This document shows positions 43,525 to 54,950 of a stretch of 64,000 nucleotides of DNA, piece by piece. A program made the translations under genes and the position numbers. The notes under the pieces were generated by a model that had not been told where the DNA came from, did no database searches, and saw nothing but the letters and a program-made list of their open reading frames with translations. This DNA comes from Leptidea sinapis (lineage: Eukaryota; Arthropoda; Insecta; Lepidoptera; Pieridae). Positions within the stretch are counted from its first letter, which is position 1. Every line of letters starts with the position of its first letter. The stretch spans positions 8,811,501 through 8,875,500 of the forward strand of contig NC_066286.1 in assembly GCF_905404315.1 (NCBI RefSeq), written 5' to 3'.

Positions 43525-46500
43525 GAACACCCCAAATGACAAACACCCCTATAAGATCATTCAAGCGAACCTTCAAAAAAAGAAACTGGCAACGAATGAG
43601 CTTCTTCTGGAATTTGCGAAGCGTAGAGTTGCAGCGGCACTCCTCCAGGAACCTTACGTTGGAGCTGAGAAGGCTTTGAGAAGTCATAGAGGTGTGCGTA
43701 TCTTCCAGTGCACTGAGACGGGAGAGGGTACTGTTAAAGCAGCGATAGCGATCTTTGACCACGACCTAAACGTTGTTCAGTACCCCAAGCTCACTACACA
43801 TAACATCACAGTAGTGGGAATCCAGACCAGCGCCTGGAGGATCGCCCTTGTCTCGTACTATTTTGAGCCAGACCAGCCCATACAACCTTATATAGAAAGG
43901 CTTAAAGCCATTGTGGAAGAAGTGGGACCCGGATTCCTGGTAATTGGGGGAGATGCCAATGCTAAAAGCCCATGGTGGGGAAGCATATCAGAAGATCATA
44001 GGGGTGAGGAAATGTCAGGGGCTCTCGAGGAAATGGGCCTCAACGTCATAAACCAAGGGAAAATTCCGACCTTCGACACCATTAGAGGGAGACAGCGGTT
44101 CAGCAGCCACGTAGATATCACCGCGTGTTCAACTGACATCTTGGACTTGATGGATGACTGGAAAATTGACGAAGGTCTTACGAGTTCCGACCACAACGGC
44201 ATCCTTTTTAACATCAGACTGCAAAAATCCAAGGGCATCAAAATACATAGAACAACAAGAGTTTACAACACACGTAAAGCTAATTGGACCAACTTTCGAA
44301 AAGAACTTAGCCAATTGATTCAAGAAAATAATATCTCTACAAACGTAATAGAAAAACTAACAACAACAAAACAATTAGAGGAAATAGTTAATAAATACAC
44401 GACAGCAATCAAAGATGCTTGTACTAAATCAATGCCCTTGAGGAAATCAACTGAGATTCTGAGAATGCCGTGATGGGCCGACAAACTTGAAAACCTGAAA
44501 AAGGAAGTCTCCACCAGAAAGCGGAGGATACGATGTGCTGCACCAGTCCGCAGGTCGAAGGTCGTTGAAGAATACCTGAAACTAAAAGAGGGGTATGAAC
44601 GAGAGGCACCGAGAGCGCAAGTTGAGAGCTGGAAGGAGTTCTGCGCCAAGCAGGACAATAAGGGGGTCTGGGAGGGTATTTATCGAGTTATAGGCCGGAC
44701 AAGCGAAAGAAAAGAAGACCTACCGCTAGTAAGCAATGGGAAAGTACTAAATGCTAATGACTCCGTAAAGCTCTTAGCAGAAACCTTCTATCCAGAACGC
44801 AGATCATTGCGAAACTAGGAGGAAGGCCGGTCTAGTAAACCTTGGAGACCAAAATTATTCTTGTGACCCACCGTTTACGATGCTTGAGCTAACGCTAGCT
44901 GCCAGGTCATTTAACTCCAAAAAGGCTCCAGGAGTGGATGGATTCACAGCCGACATATGCTTGCAAGCCATTACAATCGCCACAAATTCAGCTCTGTCTC
45001 TATTTAATAAATGCTTACAGCTTCACTATTTTCCGGAAGCATGGAAGGAGGCTATCGTTGTTATCCTTCGGAAACCGGGGAAAAGCGATTATACGACGCC
45101 AAAGGCCTATAGACCGATTGGTCTTTTGCCGATACTGGGCAAGATCCTCGAAAAGTTGTTGGTGGCTCGACTCAAATTCTATTTAATCCCAAGGATGAGT
45201 ACTCGCCAGTACGGCTTTATGCCACAGAGGAGCACCGAAGACTCCCTCTATACACTGATGCAGCATATAAACGGAAAACTTGATAAGAAGAAAATCATAA
45301 CGCTTGTATCACTTGATATAGAGGGAGCCTTCGACAGTGCCTGATGGCCAGCCATAAAGGTCCGACTGGCAGAGGAAAATTGTCCACTGAATTTGAGGCG
45401 AGTCATCGATAGCTACTTAGAAAATAGGAGGGTCAGGGTTAGGTATGCTGGTGAGGAGCGTATAAGAACCACAAAAAAAGGCTGCGTCCAGGGCTCCAAA
45501 GGTGGACCTATACTGTGGAACCTCTTGCTGGACCCTCTCCTAAAGGACCTGGAGAGCAGGGGGTATCACTGTCAGGCCTTCGTGGACGACGTCATGCTTG
45601 TCTTCGATGGTGACACAACGTTGGAAGTTGAACGATCTGCCAATGCTGCACTGGACCACGTTCGGACATGGGGTGTTAAGAATAAATTGCGCTTCGCTCC
45701 ACAAAAAACTAACGCGATGGTGTTGAACCGAAGACTTAAATATGACGCCCCGCGTCTGTCCATGGGCGGGGTTGGCATTCCGATCATCAAAGAACTAAAA
45801 ATATTAGGTGTAACCATCGACGACAAGCTGACTTTTAACTCACACGTAGCCAATGTCTGCAGGAAGGCCCTGGGGGTATATAAGCAGCTAGCCAGGGCAG
45901 CAAAGGTCAGTTGGGGACTTCACCCTGAAGTCATAAAAACTATTTACGTTGCGACAATGGAACCCATTATCCTATACGCCTCCAGTGTGTGGGCTCCGGC
46001 GGCTAAGAAGCTTGGGGTCCGGAAAAAATTGGGAGCGGTGCAACGGGGCATTGCTCAAAAAATATGCAGGGCATATCGAACTGTGTCCCTGAACTCTGCG
46101 CTCCTTTTAAGCGGTATGCTCCCACTCGATCTTCGAGTAAGTGAAGCAGCCTCCCTATACGAGGCTAGAAAGGGACGGCCTAACGACAAGCTATGCGGCA
46201 GAGAAGTAGAGTTGATGGTCTCCGCCAAAGATTGGCTTCACCCAGCTCTGTATATCGACCTAGAAATTAAAAGCCTGGCAAACCAAGAACAGTTCGATGC
46301 CGAGAGCGAACATAATGTTCGCATCTTTACGGACGGGAGCAAGATCGAGGGCAAGGTGGGCGCTGGCTTATCATTTTGGAGTGCGAACCGCGAAACTAAG
46401 GCCCTGAAACTTGCTCTCCCGAGTTATGCGACCGACTATCAGGCGGAGCTCCTGGCGATATGCAGAGCAACGAGAGAGATATTAGGAAATGCTGGACAGT

Positions 46501-47146
46501 CATTTGCAATCCTGAGTGATTCGATGGCGGCCCTTACAGCGATCGGGAACTACAGCTCTCTGCATCCCCTAGCCGTAGAAGCTTTAAGCTTTTGTTTTGG
46601 ATTAAGGTTCATATAGGCTTAGCAGGGAATGAGAGAGCTGATGAACTCGCTAAGAATGCGGCTCTCAATCTGAAGCGGAGACCTGATTATGACTTGTGCC
46701 CTATTTCATTCGTCAGGCGAAGCCTGCGCGAGGCTACGCTTCACGAGTGGAATAAGAGATATAAGGTAGAAGAAACAGCCTCAACCACGAAGCTATTTTT
46801 CCCGGACGCAGTGGAGGCGTATAGAATTATAAGAAAGCAGGTCCCAACGAATATCACGACACAGGTTATGACGGGGCACGATGGCTTTTCTGAGTACTTG
46901 AATCGTTTTAAGTGCAAGGATAGCCCATCGTGCGTATGCGATCCTGATGAGGTAGAAGCGGTGTCCCATATAATATTGAAGTGCCCAGTTTTCATGAAAG
47001 AGAGATATGATCTCGAACAGCAACTGGCTGTTATATTAGACGCTGATGCCATAAGTGGCATTATAAAAAGCAAATATAGGCAAATTTTTATACACTATTG
47101 TGAAATTATATGTAAGAAAGTTGTATTAAGGAACAAAAGTAATTAA
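43433..47146 (+). pseudogene. LINE ORF2: AP endonuclease, RT, RNase H, zinc finger
   Basis: Candidate start ATG 43433 (MRMWNIMHLV) overlaps ORF1 by about 90 bases. Endonuclease complete: IIQANLQ, LLQEPYVG, IGGDANAKSPWWG, SSHVDITAC and SSDHNG. RT from about 44880: KAPGVDGFTADICLQ, AYRPIGLLPILGKILEK, YGFMPQRSTEDSL, SLDIEGAFDSA, GCVQGSKGGPILWN and AFVDDVML, so the catalytic box is FVDD, not YADD. RNase H: IFTDGSK (about 46321), YQAELLA, ILSDSMAAL, HIGLAGNERADELAK. C-terminal finger CVCDPDEVEAVSHIILKC. Breaks: TGA at 44471-44473 and 45342-45344, each the first of a TGG TGG pair; stop TAG near 44816 with a frame change before 44880; a deletion and frame change near 46595. RNase H plus AP endonuclease fits the LOA/I/R1 group. 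3' UTR runs to roughly 47290. Confidence 0.9.
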
Positions 47147-48109
47147 ATAATGCTTGCTCTAATATTATGTACAATATTTCGGTCAAGCATTAAAATTAAG
47201 AAAAAATTTAGTGATATGAGTATGTATAAAAATTAAGTAATGTAAATAAAGTACCCATCAATGTAAATCCCCTTCGAGGACAAATAAATGACAGGTTAGG
47301 TAGTTTAGTTAGATAGAAATGGGTGCCCCCCCCCCCCATATGTAGCGTGCTTAGCGAAGGATATCAGAAAGATACAGTATGAAGCATGAAAGTGCGAGAG
47401 GAATAAATGCGAGAACTTGTATGAAAGAGAAATCCGCGCAGTATAGGCTCCGATTATGTTGGAGGTAGAATACGATAGAGTTCGATGCGTAATAAATGTC
47501 ATTTGGTACCATAAAACATTTTTCATAGTTTGGGTCCGTAATTTTCATTTTATGAAAATTTTTGTCTACCTGGATGATATAATTTTTTTAACGTGTACGG
47601 CTTTTTTAGGAGTTTTCATTCAGGTTTATTGTATATTATTATTATTATTAACTGACACTAAAAAAACTACGTTTAAAAAAACCGACTTCAAAAAACTAAA
47701 TTTTTTGTTATTTGATACTTTTCAGTTTTTGAGGTCGGTTTTTTTAAACGTATATTTTTTTATTAATATTAAAGGCATGAGATTTGCATAGGTGTATTAA
47801 ATTAAATCTTTAATGAGGTATATTTTTATCATTTTCAGTTATTGAAGTCGATTTTTTTAAACGTAATTTTTTTTATTTTTTACTCTTTAATGTCAATAAT
47901 CAAGTAAACTATAAGATTTCGTTGCTTTATATTGGGTAGGCCTACGATAGGTTCCGCTTACCTTAAACAATATACATTTCACGTTCTTGTGAGACAGGTA
48001 GCCTAAGACTCATATAGTGGCAAACGGGTTAAGAATATATAATTGATCTAAATGAAAATTCCTAATAAAACAATACACGAACTATAATAACATCTTCCAC
48101 GTTAACAAA
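47147..48109. other. LINE 3' UTR, then non-coding with a hairpin
   Basis: Up to about 47290 probably LINE 3' UTR (ends AATAAATGACAGG). A C-run is at 47327-47337. At about 47669-47756, CGTTTAAAAAAACCGACTTC and its reverse (GAGGTCGGTTTTTTTAAACG) form a long-armed hairpin; the same GACTTC and poly(A) phrase is seen in the 34.3-kb repeat. Confidence 0.5.
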
Positions 48110-48292
48110 AATATTCATAAAATGTACTGGGCCAAACTATCTCTAATTTTTATGGGACCAAATGGCAAACATTCCGCATCAAACTAAAGAGGAATCACGA
48201 AAATCGGATCATAAATCTCATCGTTATCAGTGTACAATGTAAATATTGAATAATTGAGAACCTCCTCTTTTTCGCAGTCGGTAAAAAAATTG
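48110..48292 (+). repeat. Repeat related to 33905-34490
   Basis: Ends AATTGAGAACCTCCTCTTTT and GCAGTCGGTAAAAAA like the 34.3-kb element; contains AATCACGAAAATCGGATC. Bases 48293-48761 show nothing recognisable. Confidence 0.5.
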
Positions 48293-48761
48293 TATAATAT
48301 AAGTATCTTTCACGCAGCTCTGTCTAAAATCTGACGGGTGGATTCACTCCGTGCTTTCGTTCATGGGCGTTTTAAATAATTCTCTCGGATACAATACGAT
48401 ATTTAATTATTAAGATAACTCAGCTATTAATTGAAGTCATATTTCACCTAAAAAGGGGTATTTAAATAAAAGCATTCACACAATTTCCTCATGGAGACTT
48501 GTGCGAGTCATAAATCTACGTCACACTGAAAAATGCCCTCAAATCTCACCCCCATTACCCCGTACGATTCGTACGGATAAATTATTTTCGTGATTCACAA
48601 CATGACACAAAGGAAAATGAACCATAAGACTTGCCAATTAGGCTACATGTTGATTTGTTGTATAATAAGTAACAATATTTCAACACTTCATGTAAAATGT
48701 GCATATAAATGCATAAATCAATACAAAATCACTTTATTCATGTAGGTCAAGGAAATTACAC

Positions 48762-48985
48762 GTATAATAATAATAATATTGACACACTTTTTACACAAAT
48801 TATCTTTCCCCAAAATAGCCTGTGTTATGGGTTGCAAGACAACGATATATTTAATACAATATACTTACTCAAACATACATAAATACATATAAACATACAT
48901 AAAAACATATAAATATCCATGACTCGAAAACAAACATCCATATTCATCATATAAATGCTTGCACCTACCGGGAATCCGAACTTAA
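48762..48985 (-). repeat. tRNA-derived SINE, head truncated
   Basis: Body of the 16790-17043 family (TATTGACACACTTTTTACAC, GGGTTGCAAGACAACGATAT, CATATTCATCATATAAATGC), ending within the B-box region (CCTACCGGGAATCCG); the A-box part is missing. Confidence 0.8.
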
Positions 48986-49038
48986 GAATGTCAAAAGATT
49001 TCTTTTATGTCTACCGCAACTTCGGAAAGGGTTGAGCT

Positions 49039-49485
49039 TTAAAGCGACACTAAATGCCAGCGACCTTGAGCGATATGTGTTCACGGCTGCCGGCCCGCCA
49101 TCTATGTAACAAAGACAATATTTTCAAAATTCTTGGGTGGAAAACAGTTTATATGCTTACAATCTTCGTTATTAACTACTAATCTGAATAAAAGAACCTA
49201 CACAAAAAAGTACATGCTATAAGAATAACTTTTCTGAGAGAAGTACCAAAAACATGCGTCACGCCATGCCAAAAAACTTGTTTAACTTCAAAGAAAAGTG
49301 GTAGTTCAAAAAGGCTCGGCAGTGTTAACTATAACCAACAGCAAGCATTAGCAACCTACAAATAAGACTTAAGGATATGTGTAACAGGATTAAGTAGTGT
49401 TCATAGCTCGAAATGCTATACTTTCACCACAAAACTTGTCTAAAAACACCATGTTTTCGTGTTTTCTGCTTACTCTTCGCCTAAA
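49039..49485 (+). mobile_element. TTAA-flanked MITE, copy 2
   Basis: About 95% identical by eye to 32041-32487 over its length, including GAGAGAAGTACCAAAAA and GATATGTGTAACAGGATTAA; its right TTAA has mutated to CTAAA. Confidence 0.75.
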
Positions 49486-49673
49486 TGAGTAGAAGTGGCA
49501 AGAAACTCATTGCCACTCTTTTAAATCAACACTTACAGCTCCATCTATTTACAAATCATTTCAGGTACAATAAATGTAAATTATTGATACAAAAAAAATA
49601 CTTGGATGATTTATACGTCTACTATAGGTAGAGGCCCTTTTTTATGACAATAAGAGCCGAGACGAGCGAACAT

Positions 49674-49771
49674 GAAGTGGCATACAGATTGCGAGTGTAA
49701 GACGTAGCTTGTCACGCACACTGAAGTATTATACCTGGCCTGTTTTTATCGGTTGTCTAACAAGCAAGTTA
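49674..49771 (-). repeat. 100-bp dispersed repeat, reversed copy
   Basis: ATTGCGAGTGTAAGACGTAG and GGCCTGTTTTTATCGGTTGT are the reverse of the repeat at 20701-20800. It seems to sit between two pieces of the 300-bp element (TTTTTTATGACAATAAGAGC at 49639 and the main copy from 49772). Confidence 0.75.
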
Positions 49772-50080
49772 TTCCAGTGGGAGGCACCTTTGCACAGGAT
49801 GCCAGCTAGATTATGGGTACCACAACGGCACCTATTTCTGCCGTGAAGCACTAATTTGTAAGCATTATTGTTTCGGTCTGAAGGGCGCCGTAGGTAGTCA
49901 AATTACTGGGCAAATGAGACTTAACATCTTATGTCTTAAGGTGACGAGCGCAGTTGTAGTGCCGTTCAGAGTTTTTAGGGTTTCAAGAATCCTGAGCGAC
50001 ACTGCATTGTAATGGGTAGGGCGTACAAATTACCATCAGCTGAACATCCTGCTCGTCTCGTCCCTAATTTTCATAAAAAT
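49772..50080 (-). repeat. 300-bp dispersed element, copy 6
   Basis: CCAGTGGGAGGCACCTTTGC to CTGCTCGTCTCGTCCC; the interior inverted pair is present but mutated (GTGCCGTTCAG, CTGAGCGACAC). Confidence 0.85.
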
Positions 50081-50257
50081 AAAAATAAATAAATAAAAAC
50101 TAGTGTATATACCACCGTCCGGTGACGTGATATTATATTGTGGTACAAGCTATTACAATATTGTCTAATCTTCGCTTAGTATTAGTGCATTAAAAATAAT
50201 ATATGTAAGTAATGGTAATAGTGACATATATATCTAAAATATTAGAAAATTTATTGC

Positions 50258-50425
50258 TGTAGGCGTTACTTTGCGGATATCCATAATTATACAAATGATT
50301 TGAGTTTTCTTTAGCGTTAATTCCGCCAATATTTGCCTTTAAACAATTCGACACGTGTTCGCGTTTAAAGACAAATATTGGCGGAATTAACACTAAAGAA
50401 AACACAAATCATTTGTATCTAAAAT
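50258..50425. repeat. Long hairpin element
   Basis: Arms of about 47 bases at 50289-50335 and 50372-50418 are inverted (ATACAAATGATTTGAGTTTT against its reverse; TTAATTCCGCCAATATTTG against CAAATATTGGCGGAATTAA) with only a few mismatches, around a 36-base loop holding CGACACGTGTTCG. Shares modules with 27455-27640. Confidence 0.85.
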
Positions 50426-51631
50426 ATTCATACAATAAAATATAAGTAACATAGTCGCCTCCGTTAATTCTTTCAACCATTTCACGGCACCAAATAATAC
50501 GATGGAGTTTATGGACGTCGCTCGGTCGAATTATGAGGTTCATGGAGGATAGGTCGCTCATTTATTAGTCTCTATTAGACGCTGCACAACACTGATATTA
50601 TCTTCAGTTATGGCCGTAGAAGGCCAATGAGCATTTAAATACTACGTAAGAAAAATTTAAATTTAGTTTATCATGAAAATACTGCATTTATTAGACATAA
50701 GTTTGAAATTATAGTAAATACAGAGTAACAGTATGGCGATTGGCGACGAAGTATAATCCGGCTAAGTTTGAAAGCGAACACACACACGAGCGGATTTTGT
50801 AATCTACGTGATGTAATTACTACTATTTCTCTGTCAAATCACTGCACGTTTCATAATAAACTTAATTTCAATTTTTACTAAGCAGTCCTGCCTCTTATTA
50901 CGTAGTATTTACATCCTCTTTGGAAGGCCGTCCCTCACGTAGATCATCGGTGATATTAAACTCATTTAACCAGTTGTAAACAGTGGTGCTTCATCGTTAC
51001 AGGCCGATCGTAGTCTATCATAACTTTCTTGTTGAATTAAATGACATCGAATGTCATAAATATTGCATGAAAATATTCTCGCGTTAATTTCTTGATGACA
51101 CAGACAATTTTCAATTTGCCGCCCCATTGTAAAAATGTTAAGCAAAGTCAAATCAAAATAAAACTTATTTATACTTAACAATTAGGCTTAAAATAAGAGC
51201 TTTTGAATCATCACTTTAAATATTTCTTTTAAATTACAAACAAATTTAAAAAATACTCAATAATATTGTCAGAGTTCCATTTTCAAAGTTTAAGCTTTAT
51301 TATTTATTGTAATATGTACAAGTGGCCAGCTCAGTGTCATCCTCAGGCTAGCGAAACTCGCTAAGATAAAAGCGATCAACTCGATTGTATGAAACGTGCA
51401 GTCATTGACAGATTGACAGATGACGGCTATAATCTTGTAAAAACGAAGATAGCCGAAATCCACTACGTTTTAAGCAACTGTTCGCTTTCAAACTTAGCCG
51501 GATGATACTTCGTGGCCAATTGCGATACTGTAATTACTACTATTTCAAACATACGTCAAATGACTGCACGTTTCATACTAAAATATATTTCAAGTTTTAC
51601 TTAGGCAGTCTCGCCTCTTATTATACTTATA
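50426..51631. other. No recognised gene
   Basis: Phrases around GAAAGCGAACACACAC and ATACTTCGTGGCCAATTGCG recur, reversed, between 50740-50900 and 51440-51610 (for example GTAATTACTACTATTTC and CTGCACGTTTCAT in both), suggesting an old duplicated or repeat segment; no protein evidence. Confidence 0.35.
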
Positions 51632-52468
51632 CAGGGTGTCCCAAAGTTATGGGACATGAAGGGAAAGTACCTTAAATATCGAAGATAGGCTATTTTACTG
51701 AATGTTATTTTTAAAAGTTAGTAATTCTGCATTCAAAGATTTTCTAAAAATTACTTGCCTCGCCCTAATCGAACCGACTTAAATGTAAAAAAAAACATCC
51801 CTACTTTTATGATGCCAATCGAAAGAATGGCCAATAACTAACAACTCTTCTTAAGTAACGTAGTATTTTAAAATAAAGGAACAACGTAAAATGAATGTAA
51901 AATGAATGTTTTCCTACTTGGATTGGTACGAATGGACCGATTAGATGGCCGGCCAGATCCCCGGACCTTACCATTAGATTTCTTCTTTTGGGGATATGTG
52001 AAAGAAATGCTATACAAAAAGCGATACGAGAACGTGGGCGAGTTACAAACAGAATTGTGCCATTTCATATCGAGTATTCACCATAAAATGATAAGAAAAT
52101 TAACAAGCAGCGGACTCATTAAAAGATTGGCGATTTGCGTAAGACAAGAGAGATCACATTTTGAGCATTTAATTAATTAAATTACAAAAACATACCCACT
52201 TAATTGACTACTTTATTTTAAAATACTATGTTACACAAGAAGAGTTATTAGTTTTTGGCCATTCTTTCGATTGGCATCATAAAAGTAGGGGTGTTTTTTT
52301 TACATTTAAGTTGGTTCGATTCCCAGACGAGGCAAGTAATTTTTAGAAAATCTTTGAATGCAGAATTACTAACTTTTAAAAATAACATAAAGTCTTCTTT
52401 CAGTAAAATAGCCTATCTTCGATATTTAAGGTACTTTCCCTTCATGTCCCATAACTTTGGGACACCTG
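51632..52468 (+). mobile_element. Mariner-like element with long TIRs and a transposase stub
   Basis: Ends CAGGGTGTCCCAAAGTTATG and its reverse, flanked by TA. TIRs are unusually long: 51632-51878 and 52210-52468, roughly 250 bp, highly similar by eye. The 330-bp middle encodes only a transposase C-terminus (51902-52180): the part PLDFFFWGYVKEMLYKKRY matches the PLDFFLWG region of mariner transposases next to the last catalytic D, with SPDL changed to PRTL. The N-terminal DNA-binding and first two catalytic Ds are absent, so it is non-autonomous. Confidence 0.88.
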
Positions 52469-53381
52469 TATACAACCTCTTTGGTCATCCTTGTATAACC
52501 TATAATATGATAGTAGAAATAAAAGTTATATTTTTTCCTATTATTCCGAAACGAGCAAAGACGCCAAATAATCTCGATGTTTGTTTTCCCTTGGAGCCGG
52601 AAAGCTGCTTGATGGATGTCAGTAATTTGTAGAAGAGCACAAAATATGCCTACGCTTATTGCGTGTGTGTTTTTCACTTCACCTGAACCCGGTGTTATTC
52701 ATTTTGTTAATTTCATTACGAATTTATCTCAATTACGTAACGAACATCGCGTTTTATACACACATTGTACATGAGGACTTTCTTGTTTGGCATTTGCAGC
52801 ATCCCTACATAAATATACAATTATTTCATATTAAGCATAACATATAGCATTTTTGACCGGAAATTATTTGAGTAGGTATGTAAGATATATTATACTCAAA
52901 TAAATGCTCTGATACTTTTGACTTATTTATTACGACTCGGTTTTCCAGTGACATAGGACGTGGGCCGTGGAGGCCACAAATACTACGCAACAACAGTCGC
53001 AAGACGTCTCTAAGGAGACTGGAACCTCGGACCGGCTGTGTGCTTGTGGGAATGAGAGAAGATCGCTTACGATCTAATTTATGATCCGATAGTGCGGGAT
53101 AGATAGGACTTTTGATAAAGGACATAACACACGCTGGCGAGTGCGGTGATGTATCATGTAATGTACGTAAGTGTTAATGTATGTTTGTACGTGTTTGTGT
53201 TTGTTTGAGATTGTGTATGTGGTGTATGTCAGTCCGTCAGTGTGTCCGTGTGCGAATGTGAGTGGAGTAACAACGATTACAGGAAGAGGACTCACGTCTC
53301 GTCGGGTATCAAACAATATATGTTCTTTAACGTGGCTTTATTAATGCCGTTTTTAGGATAGGTAGTGCCCGCCGGCGCCGA
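52469..53381. other. No recognised gene; GT-rich tract
   Basis: TG-rich simple sequence at about 53160-53260. A somewhat GC-rich stretch at 52920-53130 has no recognisable protein. Confidence 0.4.
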
Positions 53382-53814
53382 ACTAAGATATCGCGCTGCG
53401 CTCTAACTAGATACCGCAGGCATAGTCGCAAAGTGCGGCTATGCCTGCGGTAAGTGCTCAACTGGAGCCATTCTCCAATAATGTGTGACGTTAGCGTGTC
53501 ACATAACTAAAATGCCGGGTTGCGTAGTAAATTTTTGTAAAATAATACAAAAAGAAATAAGAAAGACAGTGGGATCACATATCATCAGTAAGTATTTTGT
53601 ATTTTATTAATTTCAATGTAACATAACACAAAGCGTGTATAAATTACAAAATTTGAAAGATGTCATTGAGTGTCACGCACACAAGTATCTTTACAAATAG
53701 CCAATACACACTACAATGTATATAAAGTTGCCGTAATAAGAAAGCTATTATACTATGTTGCTAGGTAGTGCGGTATCTAGTTGGAGCGTAGCGGAGACCA
53801 ATCCTTAATCTAAG
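53382..53814 (-). mobile_element. TIR MITE, copy A (TTGGTCTCCGC ends)
   Basis: Right end reversed TTAGATTAAGGATTGGTCTC then CGCTACGCTCCAACTAGATA; left end keeps GCGCTGCGCTCTAACTAGAT then ACC. The interior is the reverse of 58971-59421 (for example AATTTCAATGTAACATAACA against TGTTATTTTACATTGAAATT). A 14-bp hairpin, TACCGCAGGCATAG with its reverse, is at 53412-53452. No ORF. Confidence 0.75.
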
Positions 53815-54028
53815 AGTTACACACAACAGAATTACAACAAATACATAACTTACAAAAAATCTATCAACTAAATATAAGATAGACTGCAACTCCACAAGGA
53901 CGAGGGTGTGTAGTATTTTTAGCAGAAATATTGTACATATAACTACTAAAATACAATAATAATAGCGATGTTAAAACTAGTTCTAGGTAATGTAATATTA
54001 TAAAAGAAAGAGAGAGGGGTATGCTTCC

Positions 54029-54950
54029 TACACCGTCCGTGCCAACATGTCCCGGGATAGCGTCGACGAGAACCGGATCAAACTTGTGTCTGAAATCGAG
54101 ACTATACTTTGCAAAGTCTCGGAATGGGGCCGACAAAATTTAGTCCAATTCAACCCCAAGAAGACACAAGTTTGTGCGTTCACCACTGAAAAGTCTCCCT
54201 TCGTCGTATCCCCTCGATTCGAGATCACTCCTCTAACTGCCACAGCCTGTATTGGCATACTTGGCGTCGATATATCGAGCGACGTTCAGTTCCGTGGTCA
54301 CTTGGAAGAGAAGGCCAAACTGGCCTCTAAAAAGCTTGGTGTACTCAGTAAGGCGAGACAGTACTTCACTAAAAGCCACCGCCTGCAACTTTATAAGGCG
54401 CAAATTCGGCCTCACATGGAGTACTGTTCTCACCTCTGGGCGGGTGCTCCCCAGTACCAGCTTCTTCCATTTGACCGCATACAACGAAGAGCGGCTCGAA
54501 TCATCGACGATCAAGTCATCTCCGATCGGCTTGATTCTCTAGCATTGCGTAGAGATGTGGGTTCTCTCTGCATCTTCTACCGCATTTATTACGGGGAGTG
54601 CTCAGAGGAGCTGTTCGGGTTGATTCCAGCGGCCGAATTCCACCATCGGACATTACGTGCAAAGTACCATCCGCATCACGTAGACGTCTGGCATTCCACA
54701 ACCGCGCGTTTTCTTCGAAATTTCTTGCCTCGCACAGCCACTTTGTGGAATCAACTACCGGCAGCGGTCTTCCCGAACAGATACGACTTAGGGACCTTCA
54801 AGAAAAAAGCATACTCCCACCTTAAAGGCCGGCAACGCATTTCTTGACACACCTTTTGTTGCGGATGTCCATGGGCGGTTGCCTCACCTCTCACCATCCC
54901 GTGAGCCTCTTGCCCGTTTGCCCCCTCTCATATAAAAAAAAAAAAATATA
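54029..54950 (+). pseudogene. 5'-truncated Jockey-like LINE ORF2 and 3' end
   Basis: A 266-codon open frame to the TGA at 54845-54847, entered in frame from about 54030 (ASYTVRANMSRDSVDENR), so it starts just after where the YADD box would be and the ATG at 54047 is incidental. It carries the thumb and connector: QFNPKKTQVCAFT, LGVLSKARQYFTKSHRLQLY, IRPHMEYCSHLWAGAP, RIQRRAARII; then LALRRDVGSLCIFYRIYYGE and LPRTATLWNQLPAAVFPNRY. The 3' UTR GCGGATGTCCATGGGCGG then CTTGCCCGTTTGCCCCCT is followed by A13 and an (AT)n tract. No stop or frameshift within the part present, so it is a fairly young insertion. Same family as 10256-10880. Confidence 0.88.

Noticed and set aside
42214..47073. Minus-strand open frames under the 42-47 kb LINE
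   Set aside because: Antisense shadows of ORF1/ORF2; no family motifs.
42124..47290. TRAS-type telomeric element because CCTAA repeats lie upstream at 40101-40121
   Set aside because: Two kilobases separate the repeats from ORF1, no CCTAA array follows the 3' end, and the RNase H domain is not expected in TRAS.
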